Assembly (NCBI RefSeq): GCF_000712075.1
Contig: NZ_JONW01000005.1
Span: 1,388,238-1,452,237 of the forward strand
Length of the DNA: 64,000 nt
Source of the DNA: Caulobacter sp. UNC358MFTsu5.1
Lineage (GTDB): Bacteria > Pseudomonadota > Alphaproteobacteria > Caulobacterales > Caulobacteraceae
Direction: 5' to 3'
Positions 20,398 through 30,959 of this stretch are shown piece by piece. The notes beneath the pieces were generated by a model, which was not told where the DNA came from, did not search any database, and saw only the letters and a program-made list of their open reading frames with translations. The position numbers were made by a program, and so were the translations under genes. The number at the start of each line of letters is the position of its first letter. Position 1 is the first letter of the stretch.

Positions 20398-20402
20398 CAT
20401 GC

Positions 20403-20918
20403 CTAGCGCAGCTTCTTGAGCAGCGCGTCGACGTCGGCGTCGGTCAGCGGGCCGCTGTGCTTGGCCAGGATCACGCCGTCGGCGCCGATCAGATAGGTCT
20501 CGGGCACGCCAGTGACGCCGAACTCGATGCCGGCCCGGCCGTTGCGGTCCATCAGCTTGACGGCGAAGGGATCGCCCAGCTCGGCCAGGAAGGCCTGGGT
20601 CTTGGCCGGCTCGTCCTTGTAGGCGACGCCGACCAGGGTGACGCCCTTGGCCTTCAGGGCCATCAGCTGCGGCGCCTCGACCCGGCAGGGCGCGCACCAC
20701 GAGGCGAAGAAGTTGATCAGGCGGGGGCCGGAAGGGGCGTCATGGACCGCGACCATGGCGCCGGTGTCGAGGTCGGGCAGGCTGACGGCCGGGACGGGCT
20801 TGCCGACCAGGGCGTGGGGCTGGACGCGCGGGTCGTGCTTGAGGGCGTAGCCCGCGAACAGCACCGCCAGGCCGGCCAGGACGATCAGCGGCGTGAAGCC
20901 GATCCAGCGCTTGATCAC
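20403..20918 (-). CDS. ccmG: Cytochrome c biogenesis thiol:disulfide oxidoreductase CcmG/DsbE
   Basis: Periplasmic thioredoxin-like reductant for apocytochrome c. 171 residues with an N-terminal membrane anchor (residues 8-25) and the active site WCAPC (Cys75, Cys78). The cis-Pro loop is GVTGVPETYLIG, containing the family's GVxGxPET signature. The start is a GTG that overlaps the ccmD stop by three bases (GTGA), so translation is probably coupled. It is the last gene of the ccmC-ccmD-ccmG run. Confidence 0.94.
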   Translation of the reverse strand: MIKRWIGFTPLIVLAGLAVLFAGYALKHDPRVQPHALVGKPVPAVSLPDLDTGAMVAVHDAPSGPRLINFFASWCAPCRVEAPQLMALKAKGVTLVGVAYKDEPAKTQAFLAELGDPFAVKLMDRNGRAGIEFGVTGVPETYLIGADGVILAKHSGPLTDADVDALLKKLR

Positions 20919-21091
20919 CGCTTCGCCTCTTTCGAAACCTCTTTCAGCGCCTGCAGCCGCTCGGCCTCGCGCCGCCAGCGGCGGGCCGAGGCCAGGCTGT
21001 CGGCGATCATCCAGACGAAGGCCGCCGCCGTCAGGGCGAAGGCCGGCCAGACATAGACGGCGTACTTCCCGGCGTCGAAATCGAAGTGCAT
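20915..21091 (-). CDS. ccmD: Heme exporter protein CcmD
   Basis: 58 residues, the usual tiny CcmD. It has a short acidic start (MHFDFDAGKYAVYVWPAFAL), one membrane span (about 12-32), then a basic and amphipathic tail (ARRWRREAERLQALKEV). It lies between ccmC and ccmG with a 4-base gap to the former and an overlap with the latter. CcmD helps release holo-CcmE from CcmC. Confidence 0.9.
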   Translation of the reverse strand: MHFDFDAGKYAVYVWPAFALTAAAFVWMIADSLASARRWRREAERLQALKEVSKEAKR

Positions 21092-21095
21092 GCCG

Positions 21096-21845
21096 TCAGC
21101 CTTCCGCCTGCTGCAGGGCCAGGGCCCGGGCCTTGCGCCGCCAGACTTGGCTGCGGATCCGCACCAGCCAAAGCGAGCCGAACGCCGACAGATAGGCCAG
21201 GGTCATGATCAGCATCGGCCAGGCGTAAACCGCCGGCAGGGCGTCGCCCGGCTTGGCGAACAGGGTGGAGCTGCCCTGGTGCAGGCTGTTCCACCATTCG
21301 ACCGAGAACTTGATGATCGGCAGGTTGATCACGCCCACCAGGGCCAGGATCGCGGCGGCGCGGGCGGCCTTCTGCTCGTCCTCGAGGGCCGAGCGCAAGG
21401 CCAGATAGCCCAGATAGAACAGCAGCAGCACCAGCACCGAGGTCAGGCGGGCGTCCCACACCCACCAGGTTCCCCACATCGGCTTGCCCCACAGCGAGCC
21501 GGTGGCCAGGGCCAGGACGGTAAAGGCCGCGCCCAGCGGGGCGCAGGCGACGGCGGCGGCGTCGGCCAGGGCGTGGCGGAACACCAGGGCCAGGAAGCTG
21601 GCGACGCCCAGGCAAAGATAGATGAACATGCAGATCACTGCCGCCGGCACGTGGATGAACATCATCCGCACGGTGTCGCCCTGCTGGTAGTCCTCGGGGG
21701 CGGCGAAGGTCAGCACCAGGCCGACGACCGCCAGCACCGCGGCGATCGCGCCGAACATCGGCGCGGCCCAGCGCGAGAAGGCCATGAACCGCTCGGGGTT
21801 CGTCAGGAAGTCCAGCGGGTGGTGGTGTGGATCACGGGCGCCCAT
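21096..21845 (-). CDS. ccmC: Heme exporter/handling protein CcmC
   Basis: Inner-membrane protein that presents heme to CcmE. 249 residues with six membrane spans. The tryptophan-rich WWD signature is intact (KPMWGTWWVWDARLTS), as are the flanking His residues (MMFIHVPAA, SLHQGSS). I prefer the ATG ending at 21845 because AAGG lies 8 bases upstream; a frame extension of 12 residues exists. It is the first gene of ccmC-ccmD-ccmG. Its usual partners ccmA and ccmB lie 2.3 kb upstream on the same strand, beyond three unrelated genes. Confidence 0.95.
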   Translation of the reverse strand: MGARDPHHHPLDFLTNPERFMAFSRWAAPMFGAIAAVLAVVGLVLTFAAPEDYQQGDTVRMMFIHVPAAVICMFIYLCLGVASFLALVFRHALADAAAVACAPLGAAFTVLALATGSLWGKPMWGTWWVWDARLTSVLVLLLFYLGYLALRSALEDEQKAARAAAILALVGVINLPIIKFSVEWWNSLHQGSSTLFAKPGDALPAVYAWPMLIMTLAYLSAFGSLWLVRIRSQVWRRKARALALQQAEG

Positions 21846-21909
21846 TCCCAACGCCTTAGAAGACCTGGAGGGCGCCCGCAATCGTGGAGGTTACCTAGCC
21901 AGCCCCCTT

Positions 21910-22458
21910 TCAGTCGGCCTTCGGCGGAGCCGGCGGGCGACCCGGGCCGCCCTTGAAGCGCCGGAACTCGGCGTGGCGGATCATCGGGCCGTGGCCGCCG
22001 ACCATCGGACCCAGGGTGTCGAAGGCCTTCTTCTGGCTGGGCGACAGGGCGGCGTAGAAGGCGCGGGTGGCGTCGATGCGGGCCTTGGCGCGGTTCAGGT
22101 GCTCGGTCTCGCGGTCCAGGCGCTCGGGCGTGGTCAGGGGCTTGGGCTCGGCGTCGGCGACGTCGCGCTTGGGGCCGTCCTTGTCCCAGCCCTTCGGCTC
22201 GGTCGCGGCCAGATAGGCCTTCAGGGCCCCGTCCTGGTCGGCGCGCAGCTGCAGCACGTCGCGCAGGTGCTGGGCGCGGGCCTCGGGGTCGAGGCGGCGA
22301 TGATGGCGCATCATCGGCGGGCCGCCGGGACCGTCATGGGCCATGGGCGGCATGCCGGGCGGCGGCGGGCCGTCCTGGGCGACGGCGACCGCCGCGGTGG
22401 TGGAAAGGATGATCGCGGCCGCGGCCATCAGGGCGAGGCGGCTCGTTGGCAAGCGCAT
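21910..22458 (-). CDS. Exported Spy/CpxP-like (LTXXQ) family protein
   Basis: 182 residues. A signal peptide (ALMAAAAIILSTTAAVAVAQ) is followed by a Pro/Met/His-rich linker (PPPPGMPPMAHDGPGGPPMM). A helical region follows, with LRDVLQLRADQDGALKAYLAA and YAALSPSQKKAFDTL; the latter is an LTPAQ/LSPSQ-type motif of periplasmic Spy/CpxP-like proteins. The tail is again Pro/Lys-rich. The Met/His stretch could bind metal. It lies on the ccm strand between ccmB and ccmC but has its own leader. Confidence 0.75.
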   Translation of the reverse strand: MRLPTSRLALMAAAAIILSTTAAVAVAQDGPPPPGMPPMAHDGPGGPPMMRHHRRLDPEARAQHLRDVLQLRADQDGALKAYLAATEPKGWDKDGPKRDVADAEPKPLTTPERLDRETEHLNRAKARIDATRAFYAALSPSQKKAFDTLGPMVGGHGPMIRHAEFRRFKGGPGRPPAPPKAD

Positions 22459-22623
22459 GGGTCGGCTCCGTGGAAAGTCCCTTGGACCGGAACCTCGGGT
22501 CCCCGTGTAACGCTGGAATGTCAGAATCCCGGGCGAATGTTGCAGGACTGACGGACAGGCTTCGCATAAGGCTTTGACAGCGCGCCGGATTTTCGCGGCG
22601 ACGCGCGTCCGGGAGCTTTCGAG

Positions 22624-22974
22624 ATGCTGTACCTGCTGGCCAAGGCGGCGATTTCCGGCGTGATCATCGCCCTGGTGTCCGAGATCGCCAAGCGCCAGCC
22701 CGGCTTCGGCGCCCTGGTCGCCTCGCTGCCGCTGATCTCGATCCTGGGCATGATCTGGCTGTGGCGCGACACCCACGACGTCGGGCGGATGGCGACCCAT
22801 GTCGAGGCGACGTTCTGGTACGTGCTGCCCTCGCTGCCGATGTTCCTGATCGTTCCGGCCCTGCTGCGGCGGGGCGTCAACTTCTGGGTGGCGCTGGGGA
22901 CGGGTTGCGCGGTGACGATCGGCCTCTATCTGGGCATGACGGCAATCGGTCCGCGCCTGGGCCTGAAGCTGTGA
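22624..22974 (+). CDS. DUF3147 family small membrane protein
   Basis: 116 residues with four membrane spans filling almost the whole chain. GFGALVASLPLISILGMIWLW and the central THVEATFWYVLPSLPMFL match the DUF3147 pattern as I know it. No function is established. GGGAG lies 8 bases before the ATG. It is divergent from the LTXXQ gene and precedes an EamA transporter. Confidence 0.8.
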   Translation: MLYLLAKAAISGVIIALVSEIAKRQPGFGALVASLPLISILGMIWLWRDTHDVGRMATHVEATFWYVLPSLPMFLIVPALLRRGVNFWVALGTGCAVTIGLYLGMTAIGPRLGLKL

Positions 22975-23052
22975 CTGCCGCCACGTCCTGACAGCAGGAC
23001 CGGCTAGATCGTCCTATCGCCCCCGCCGCGAACGCCGCTAGAAGCCCGGTCC

Positions 23053-23949
23053 ATGCAAAGCCCCTCCAAAAAGATCGCCTTCGTCGCCCTGATCCTCGCC
23101 GGGGTCTGCTGGGGGCTGGGCTTCCCGCTGGGCAAGCTGGTGCTGCGCGAGACCGACGCGGCGCACATGGTGCTGCTGCGGTTCGTGGTGGCGGCCGTGG
23201 TCGCCGCGCCGTTCGCCCTGCGCACCCCCGAGGCCAGGGCCCTGTTCAAGTCGCCGGTGATCCTGGCGGCCGGGGCGCTCTACGGGATCGCCTTCATGGT
23301 GCAGTTCGAGGGCCTGGCCCATGTCAGCGTCACCCTGGCGGCCTTGCTGGTCGGGGCCATGCCGGCCCTGATCGCCATCTCGGCCAAGCTGCTGGGCGAG
23401 AAGGTCAGCCGCGCCTCGTGGGGCGGGGTGGCCGCCGCGACCCTGGGCGCCGCCCTGATCGCCGGCAAGCCCGACGGCGCCGGCTCGCCCCTGGGCGTCT
23501 TCCTGTCGCTGGGCTCGCTGCTGATCTTCCTGGCCTGGCTGATCGTGCTGCGCCGCGCGCCCAAGGCCCCGACGCCGATGGCCATCCCGGCCGTGACGGT
23601 GATCGTCGCCGCCGTCGTGATCCTGCCGATCGCCTGGGTGATGCACGGCCCGCCGAAACTGGCGCTCAGCCCCATGGCCTGGACCGGCATCCTGGGCCTG
23701 GGCGTCCTGGGCACCCTGCTGGCCACCGCCGCCTGGCAGTTCGGCTCGGCCCGGGTGGGCAGCGCCAGCGCCGGGGTGTTCATCAACATCGAGCCGCTGA
23801 TGGGGGCCTGCGTCGGGGTGCTGCTGTTCGGCGACCACCTGACCTGGGCCCTGGCGGCGGGCGGGCTGATGATCATCGCCGGCAGCTTCGCGGTGGTGCT
23901 GGGGGAACGGCATGCGCCGCCGGTGACGGCGAGCGCCGGGCCGATATAA
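23053..23949 (+). CDS. EamA/DMT family transporter
   Basis: 298 residues with ten membrane spans in two EamA repeats (about 8-140 and 155-290). The start ILAGVCWGLGFPLGKLVL and the second-repeat AGVFINIEPLMGACVGVLLFGDHL are typical of drug/metabolite exporters. The substrate is unknown. It sits between the two halves of the ccm gene set. Confidence 0.9.
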   Translation: MQSPSKKIAFVALILAGVCWGLGFPLGKLVLRETDAAHMVLLRFVVAAVVAAPFALRTPEARALFKSPVILAAGALYGIAFMVQFEGLAHVSVTLAALLVGAMPALIAISAKLLGEKVSRASWGGVAAATLGAALIAGKPDGAGSPLGVFLSLGSLLIFLAWLIVLRRAPKAPTPMAIPAVTVIVAAVVILPIAWVMHGPPKLALSPMAWTGILGLGVLGTLLATAAWQFGSARVGSASAGVFINIEPLMGACVGVLLFGDHLTWALAAGGLMIIAGSFAVVLGERHAPPVTASAGPI

Positions 23950-23950
23950 A

Positions 23951-24184
23951 AATCCCCTCTCTCATAGAGAGAGGGAGGGGCCCATGGCGCAGCCATGGGA
24001 GGGTGAGAGGTTACACCCTCTCAGAACGAAACTCTGACGATGACGACTTGGGTTGATCGCTCGATGCGGAGGTCTGGACCGCCCTTTGCCCAACCGCTCT
24101 GGATTTGCCGGCAGGCGGTGAAACCTCTCACCCTCCCACCGCCTGCGGCGGCGGGCCCCTCCCTCTCTCTATGAGAGAGGGGTT
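23951..24184. repeat. Inverted pair of REP-like units between eamA and ccmB
   Basis: The first unit (23951-24012) reads CCCCTCTCTCATAGAGAGAG, then a hairpin and GGGAGGGTGAGAGGTT. The second (24121-24184) is its inverse with a different inner hairpin (CCGCCTGCGGCGGCGGG). About 107 bases between them hold no gene. A similar inverted pair lies at 52158-52308. Confidence 0.82.
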
Positions 24185-24190
24185 TCGGCG

Positions 24191-24856
24191 CTAATCCAGC
24201 GCGTTCCGGCACGCCGCCGCCATGGCGATCGGGCCCAGGGCCACCGCCGCCGTGCTATAGGCCAGCAGCAGGAACAGTCCGCCCGTCCACGGCAGGCCGC
24301 CGGCCAGGGCGTCCAGGGCGCCGGCCCCGAAGATCACCGGCGGCACGTAGAGCGGCAGGACGATCACCGCCACCAGCAGGCCCCCGCGTTTGGAGCCGAG
24401 GGCCAGGCTGGCGCCCAGTCCGCCCAGGAACGAGAAGGCCAGCCCCCCGGCCAGGGCGCAGGGGATCAAGAGCGGGATGATCGACGACGGCGCCCCGAGC
24501 GCCAGGGCGGCGACGGGGGCGGCCAGGGCCAGGGGCGCGCCGGCCGCCAGCCAGTGGGCCAGGCACTTGGCCACGGCCACGGCCTCCAGCGGCGCCGGCC
24601 CCAGGGCCAGCAGGTCCAGCGCCCCGTCCTCGAAATCGCGCTCGAACAGGCGCTCCAGCGACAGCAGCGCCGCCAGGGCCAGGGCCAGCCAGGCGATGCC
24701 GGGGGCCAGGGACGCCAGCCGCTCGGGCGCACGGCCCGCCGCCAGGGGCAGCAGGGTCACGACGCAGGCGTAGAAGGCCAGGGCCAGCAGCGGTCCGCCG
24801 CCATTGCCCCAGGCCAGGGCCAGTTCGCGGCGCAGGAGGATCAGGAACGCTCTCAT
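24191..24856 (-). CDS. ccmB: Heme exporter protein CcmB
   Basis: Membrane subunit of the CcmAB ABC transporter needed to release holo-CcmE. 221 residues and six hydrophobic spans. [21 protein letters not shown] and the late [16 protein letters not shown] are CcmB signatures. The ATG overlaps the ccmA stop (ATGA), so the two are translationally coupled. Confidence 0.93.
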   Translation of the reverse strand: MRAFLILLRRELALAWGNGGGPLLALAFYACVVTLLPLAAGRAPERLASLAPGIAWLALALAALLSLERLFERDFEDGALDLLALGPAPLEAVAVAKCLAHWLAAGAPLALAAPVAALALGAPSSIIPLLIPCALAGGLAFSFLGGLGASLALGSKRGGLLVAVIVLPLYVPPVIFGAGALDALAGGLPWTGGLFLLLAYSTAAVALGPIAMAAACRNALD

Positions 24857-25467
24857 CCCCCGATCTCCACCACGCGGCAGGGCACGGGCAGGGGGTCGTG
24901 CACGGCGGCCAGCACCATGCCGCCGCCGGCCAGGTGCTGGGCCATCAGGCCCCCGAAGCCTTCGCGATGGCCGGCGTCCAGCGGGGCCATGGGTTCGTCC
25001 AGCAGCCACAGCGCGCGCGGGCTGGCCAGGAGGCGCGCCAGGGCCACGCGGCGGCGCTGGCCGGCCGACAGACGGCGGATCTCCAGGCCCAGCAGGCGGT
25101 CCAGGTCGAGCTTGGTCGCGGCCGCCCGGGCCGAGGCCTCGGTCCCGCCGGTCCACAGGGTCTGGAACAGGAGTTCGTCCCAGGCCGAGCGCGTGGATTT
25201 CAGGCCATCGTGGTGGCCCACCAGGTGCAGGGCGTCGGCGCGCGCCACCTCGGCCTCCAGCGGACCGGCCTCGCCCTCGAAGCCGACGGTCCCCTGGGCG
25301 GGACGCAGCAGTCCGGCCACGGCGCGCAGCAGGCTGGTCTTGCCCGCCCCGTTTCGCCCGGTCAGGGCCACGGCGTCGCCGGCCGAAATCTCCAGATCAA
25401 GGCCCGAGAACAGCCGTCGCTCGCCGCGCACAAGACTTAAGTCCTTGATGCGAATAGCTCTCAACAT
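24853..25467 (-). CDS. ccmA: Cytochrome c biogenesis ATP-binding protein CcmA
   Basis: ATPase of the CcmAB complex. 204 residues. Walker A GRNGAGKT (37-44), ABC signature [15 protein letters not shown], Walker [13 protein letters not shown], and an H-loop AAVHDPL. A longer upstream frame exists, but the domain begins at [10 protein letters not shown]. It is divergent from acnA, with about 190 bases between the two starts. Confidence 0.93.
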   Translation of the reverse strand: MLRAIRIKDLSLVRGERRLFSGLDLEISAGDAVALTGRNGAGKTSLLRAVAGLLRPAQGTVGFEGEAGPLEAEVARADALHLVGHHDGLKSTRSAWDELLFQTLWTGGTEASARAAATKLDLDRLLGLEIRRLSAGQRRRVALARLLASPRALWLLDEPMAPLDAGHREGFGGLMAQHLAGGGMVLAAVHDPLPVPCRVVEIGG

Positions 25468-25660
25468 GGGCCCGAAGACCTCAAGACCCTGTCCTGTGCA
25501 TGGACGTTGCCCCTGACCGAGGCTAAGAAGCCCTCGGCCGTCACCCTCCGATTTGGATGGGATGAACGCGGCGCGGGGATGGACGCTGTGGGTCCGCCTC
25601 GAGCGCGCGCTCCCGGGAGTGGTTTTCCGGCGGCCGTGGACAGAGAAGGGATCCTTCCAA

Positions 25661-28348
<2,688 letters not shown>

Positions 28349-28389
28349 GCGTCCGCACGGACCGCTCTTCGGAGCGTCGAAAAGACGAA

Positions 28390-28417
28390 GCCGGGTCCGA
28401 AAGGCCCGGCTTTTCTT
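28390..28417 (+). terminator. Rho-independent terminator of acnA
   Basis: AGCCGGG pairs with CCCGGCT around a TCCGAAAGG loop and is followed by TTTCTTT, about 40 bases past the acnA stop. Confidence 0.88.
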
Positions 28418-28431
28418 TGGCTGGTCGGCCG

Positions 28432-28518
28432 TGCCTCCTTCGAGGCGCGCTCAGGCCCGCTTGCTGTGGTCCTCATCCCGAGGTGCGAGGCGTAGCCGAG
28501 CCTCGAAGGACGCACGGC
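28432..28518. repeat. Palindromic repeat after acnA
   Basis: GTGCCTCCTTCGAGGC (28432-28447) and GCCTCGAAGGACGCAC (28501-28516) are near-perfect inverse arms around CCTCATCCCGAGGTGCGAGGCG. This is a REP-type intergenic unit; the rest of the 280-base acnA-DUF1223 gap shows nothing else. Confidence 0.7.
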
Positions 28519-28627
28519 GCCCAACCGCTGGTTTCAGGCCACGGTTCGCGTTGAAAGGCCAAAGAAGCCTCCCTTCACGGCCTCGTGAACGGCCATCCGC
28601 CGCGATCTTGGCCTAAATGCCCCGCAC

Positions 28628-29344
28628 ATGCGTCAGGCCCTGCTCTTCCTCGCCCTCACCGCCCTTTCGGGATTTTCCGCCGCGCCCGCGTTCGCCGCGA
28701 AACCGCCGGTGGTGGTCGAGCTGTTCACTGCTCAAGGTTGCTCGTCCTGCGGCAAGGCCAACCAGGTCGTCGCCGACATGGCCGACGACAAGGGCGTCCT
28801 GGCCCTGACCTATTCGGTCGACTACTGGGACTACCTGGGCTGGACCGACACCTTCGCCAAGCCGGCCTTCGCGGCCCGCCAGCGCGCCTACGCCACCAAG
28901 TTCTCGCTGCGCGACGTGCCGACGCCGCAGGTGGTGGTGGCCGGTCGCCAGCAGGCCTCGGGCGCCAAGGCCGAGGCGGTCGAGACCCTGGTCAAGGACG
29001 CCGCCAAGGCCGCGTCCAACCCGCCGGACATGGAATTCCTGGGCGACGGCCGTCGCGTCGCGGTCGGCTCGGGCCCCGCGCCGCGCGGCGGCGGCGAGGT
29101 CTGGCTGGTGCGCTACGATCCGCGCGAGCAGGACATCGCCGTCAAGCGCGGCGACAACCGGGGCCAGACCCTGGTCCACCGCAACGTCGTGCGCGAACTG
29201 GTCCGGCTGGGCCCCTGGTCGGGCCGGCCTAAACTGTACCGCCTGCCGGCGGCCGGCGACGACGCGCTGAAGACCGTGATCATCGTCCAGGGCGCCAAGG
29301 GCGGCCGGGTGATCGGCGTGCTGCAGGAAGCGGCGGAGAAGTAA
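28628..29344 (+). CDS. DUF1223 family exported thioredoxin-like protein
   Basis: 238 residues with a signal peptide (MRQALLFLALTALSGFSAAP). The mature start VVVELFTAQGCSSCGKAN has a CxxC motif in a thioredoxin-like position. SVDYWDYLGWTDTFAKPAFAARQRAYA is the family's most conserved stretch. The C-terminal half is beta-rich. Function is unestablished; a periplasmic redox role is an inference from CSSC. In related genomes I recall it next to acnA, as here. Confidence 0.85.
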   Translation: MRQALLFLALTALSGFSAAPAFAAKPPVVVELFTAQGCSSCGKANQVVADMADDKGVLALTYSVDYWDYLGWTDTFAKPAFAARQRAYATKFSLRDVPTPQVVVAGRQQASGAKAEAVETLVKDAAKAASNPPDMEFLGDGRRVAVGSGPAPRGGGEVWLVRYDPREQDIAVKRGDNRGQTLVHRNVVRELVRLGPWSGRPKLYRLPAAGDDALKTVIIVQGAKGGRVIGVLQEAAEK

Positions 29345-29373
29345 CCCCCGAGACCTCCCCAGGGGAGGACCCC

Positions 29374-29520
29374 AAAAAGAAAAGCCGCGCGGGGAGGGGA
29401 CACCGCGCGGCTTCTTAGGGGAGGGGAATGTCTAGTCCGTCGGCCGACCGGAGCCCGGATCAGGGGGCTGGGGGGCAATCAGGGTCCGGACCCGAGGCAT
29501 CCGATCGACCGACCCTGACC
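29374..29520 (-). ncRNA. Candidate small RNA A, first of a tandem homologous pair
   Basis: On the minus strand this ends in a strong hairpin (AAGCCGCGCGG, loop, CCGCGCGGCTT at 29382-29413) followed by TTCTTTTT, a good intrinsic terminator whose loop is C-rich (TGTCCCCTCC, potentially anti-Shine-Dalgarno). Upstream are a GGGTCCGGACCC palindrome, GCCCCCCAGCCCCCT and GTCGGCCGAC. About 90 bases align with 29675-29763. The 5' end is inferred from the start of that alignment. No coding frame fits on either strand. Confidence 0.55.
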
Positions 29521-29619
29521 TTTTCGCCCGGCAAGTCGGCGCTGGAAGGGCGCGATCAAGGTCGTTTCGCGGCGGTTCGTGTCCGACGTGTGTCGAAGCG
29601 CCAGCACGACGCACACGCG

Positions 29620-29765
29620 AAGACCCCGCGTGGAGAGGGGCGCCACGCGGGGTCTCGAGCGATATCTTGGGATAGTCTGTCGGCCGACCGGCCCACGATC
29701 GAGGGGGCTGGGGGGGCTGTTCAGGATCCTGAACCGCAGGATGTCCGATCAGCCGACACCCTCAA
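29620..29765 (-). ncRNA. Candidate small RNA B, second of a tandem homologous pair
   Basis: Homologous to 29431-29520 with the same block order. The counterpart of the GGGTCCGGACCC palindrome is GTTCAGGATCCTGAAC: the sequence changed but pairing was kept. GCCCCCCAGCCCCCT and GTCGGCCGAC are conserved. It ends in a 12-pair hairpin (GACCCCGCGTGG / CCACGCGGGGTC, 29622-29654) with a C-rich loop. The U-tract is poor, so termination is less certain than for copy A. Confidence 0.5.
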
Positions 29766-29931
29766 GATCATGGGGCAAGCGGGCGCGGACGGGTCGAAAT
29801 TAAGGTCATTTCGTGTCCGGTCACGTCGAGCCGGAAATTATCAAGCGTCACTGTAGCGCGCCGGCAACGCTCCGAAGACCCCGCATGGCGACGCTCGCCT
29901 AGGGGCCTGATTTGGGTTTAGGCTTCGTCCG

Positions 29932-30258
29932 ATGGCCCTGGATTCCCGACCTGTCGCTGGTGTCGTTTTCTTCGAGCGTCGCGAGATCGACCAGCTCCTG
30001 CGGCTGTATGGCCGGATGGTCGCGGCGGGCGAATGGCGCGACTACGGCATGGCCGGCCAAAGCGACCACGCGGTGTTCTCGGTGTTCCGCCACGCGGCCG
30101 AGGCGCCGCTCTACCGCATCGAGAAACGCCCGGCCCTGGCCCGCAAGCAGGGCGAGTGGGCGGTGATCGGCCAGGGCGGCCTGACCCTCAAGCGCGGCCA
30201 CGACCTGGCCCAGGTGCTGCGCATGTTCGACAAGGGCCGGTTCAAGGTCGTCGACTGA
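29932..30258 (+). CDS. DUF2794 family protein
   Basis: 108 residues, soluble. VVFFERREIDQLLRLYGRMVAAGEWRDY and FRHAAEAPLYRIEKRPAL, followed by LKRGHDLAQVLRMFDKGRFKVV, match the short alphaproteobacterial DUF2794 family. No function is known. It lies downstream of the candidate small-RNA region and upstream of an HdeD-like gene on the same strand. Confidence 0.82.
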   Translation: MALDSRPVAGVVFFERREIDQLLRLYGRMVAAGEWRDYGMAGQSDHAVFSVFRHAAEAPLYRIEKRPALARKQGEWAVIGQGGLTLKRGHDLAQVLRMFDKGRFKVVD

Positions 30259-30339
30259 TCCGCCGCGCGTGAGCGGATCAAGGCTGATCCGGCGTTTCCA
30301 TGGGACCGGGCCCAAGCCGGGCCCGACAGGGAGCGCCGC

Positions 30340-30900
30340 ATGATCGCCGAACCCCTTTCCGTGGCCCATCTGCTGGCGCGCACCTGGTGGCTGGTCTTGG
30401 CGCGCGGCGTGGCGGCGATCCTGTTCGGCGCCCTGGCCCTGCTGTGGCCGCATCTGACCCTGCTGATCCTGGTGATCCTCTACGCGGTCTACGCCCTCGG
30501 CGACGGGGTGTTCGCCCTGGCCGAGGCGGTGCGCGGCGGCGGCTGGATCCCGCGCTGGTGGCTGGTGATGCTCGGGATCGCCAACCTCGTCGCGGGCGCC
30601 GCCGCCCTGCTGTGGCCGCACCTGACCGCCGTCCTGCTGATCATCCTGATCGGCGCCTCGGCCGTGGCGCGCGGCCTGCTGGAGATCATCGGCGCGATCC
30701 ACCTGCGCAAGGTCATCGACAACGAATGGTCGCTGATCGGATCGGGCGCGATCTCGGTGCTGTTCGGCGTGGGGGTGATCCTGGCGCCGCGGGCCGGCGC
30801 CGTGGCCCTGGCCTGGCTGATCGCCCTGTGGGCCATCGCCCTGGGCGTGCTGATCGTGATCCTGGCCTTCCGCCTGAAGCGGCTGCGCCACCGGCTCTAG
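30340..30900 (+). CDS. HdeD family (DUF308) membrane protein
   Basis: 186 residues with six membrane spans arranged as three hairpins; each hairpin has the GALALLWPHLTLLILVILYAVYALGDG-like DUF308 pattern (repeated as GAAALLWPHLTAVLLIILIGASAVARG). In E. coli HdeD is tied to acid resistance; here the role is unproven. GGGAGC lies shortly before the ATG. Confidence 0.88.
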   Translation: MIAEPLSVAHLLARTWWLVLARGVAAILFGALALLWPHLTLLILVILYAVYALGDGVFALAEAVRGGGWIPRWWLVMLGIANLVAGAAALLWPHLTAVLLIILIGASAVARGLLEIIGAIHLRKVIDNEWSLIGSGAISVLFGVGVILAPRAGAVALAWLIALWAIALGVLIVILAFRLKRLRHRL

Positions 30901-30904
30901 GCAA

Positions 30905-30936
30905 GAAAAAAGCCCCGGCGGTTTCCCGCCGGGGCC
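30905..30936 (-). terminator. Intrinsic terminator of the Bax inhibitor-1 gene
   Basis: On the minus strand GGCCCCGGCGG-GAAA-CCGCCGGGGCT is followed by TTTTTT. It lies 24 bases past the stop of the minus-strand gene and faces the convergent HdeD gene. Confidence 0.88.
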
Positions 30937-30959
30937 GGTCGTCGGTCCTGGGCCCGCGA

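Noticed and set aside
29428..29856. Plus-strand 142-codon frame in the 29.4-29.9 kb gap
   Set aside because: The frame is not kept between the two homologous blocks, which instead preserve hairpins; structured RNA explains them better.
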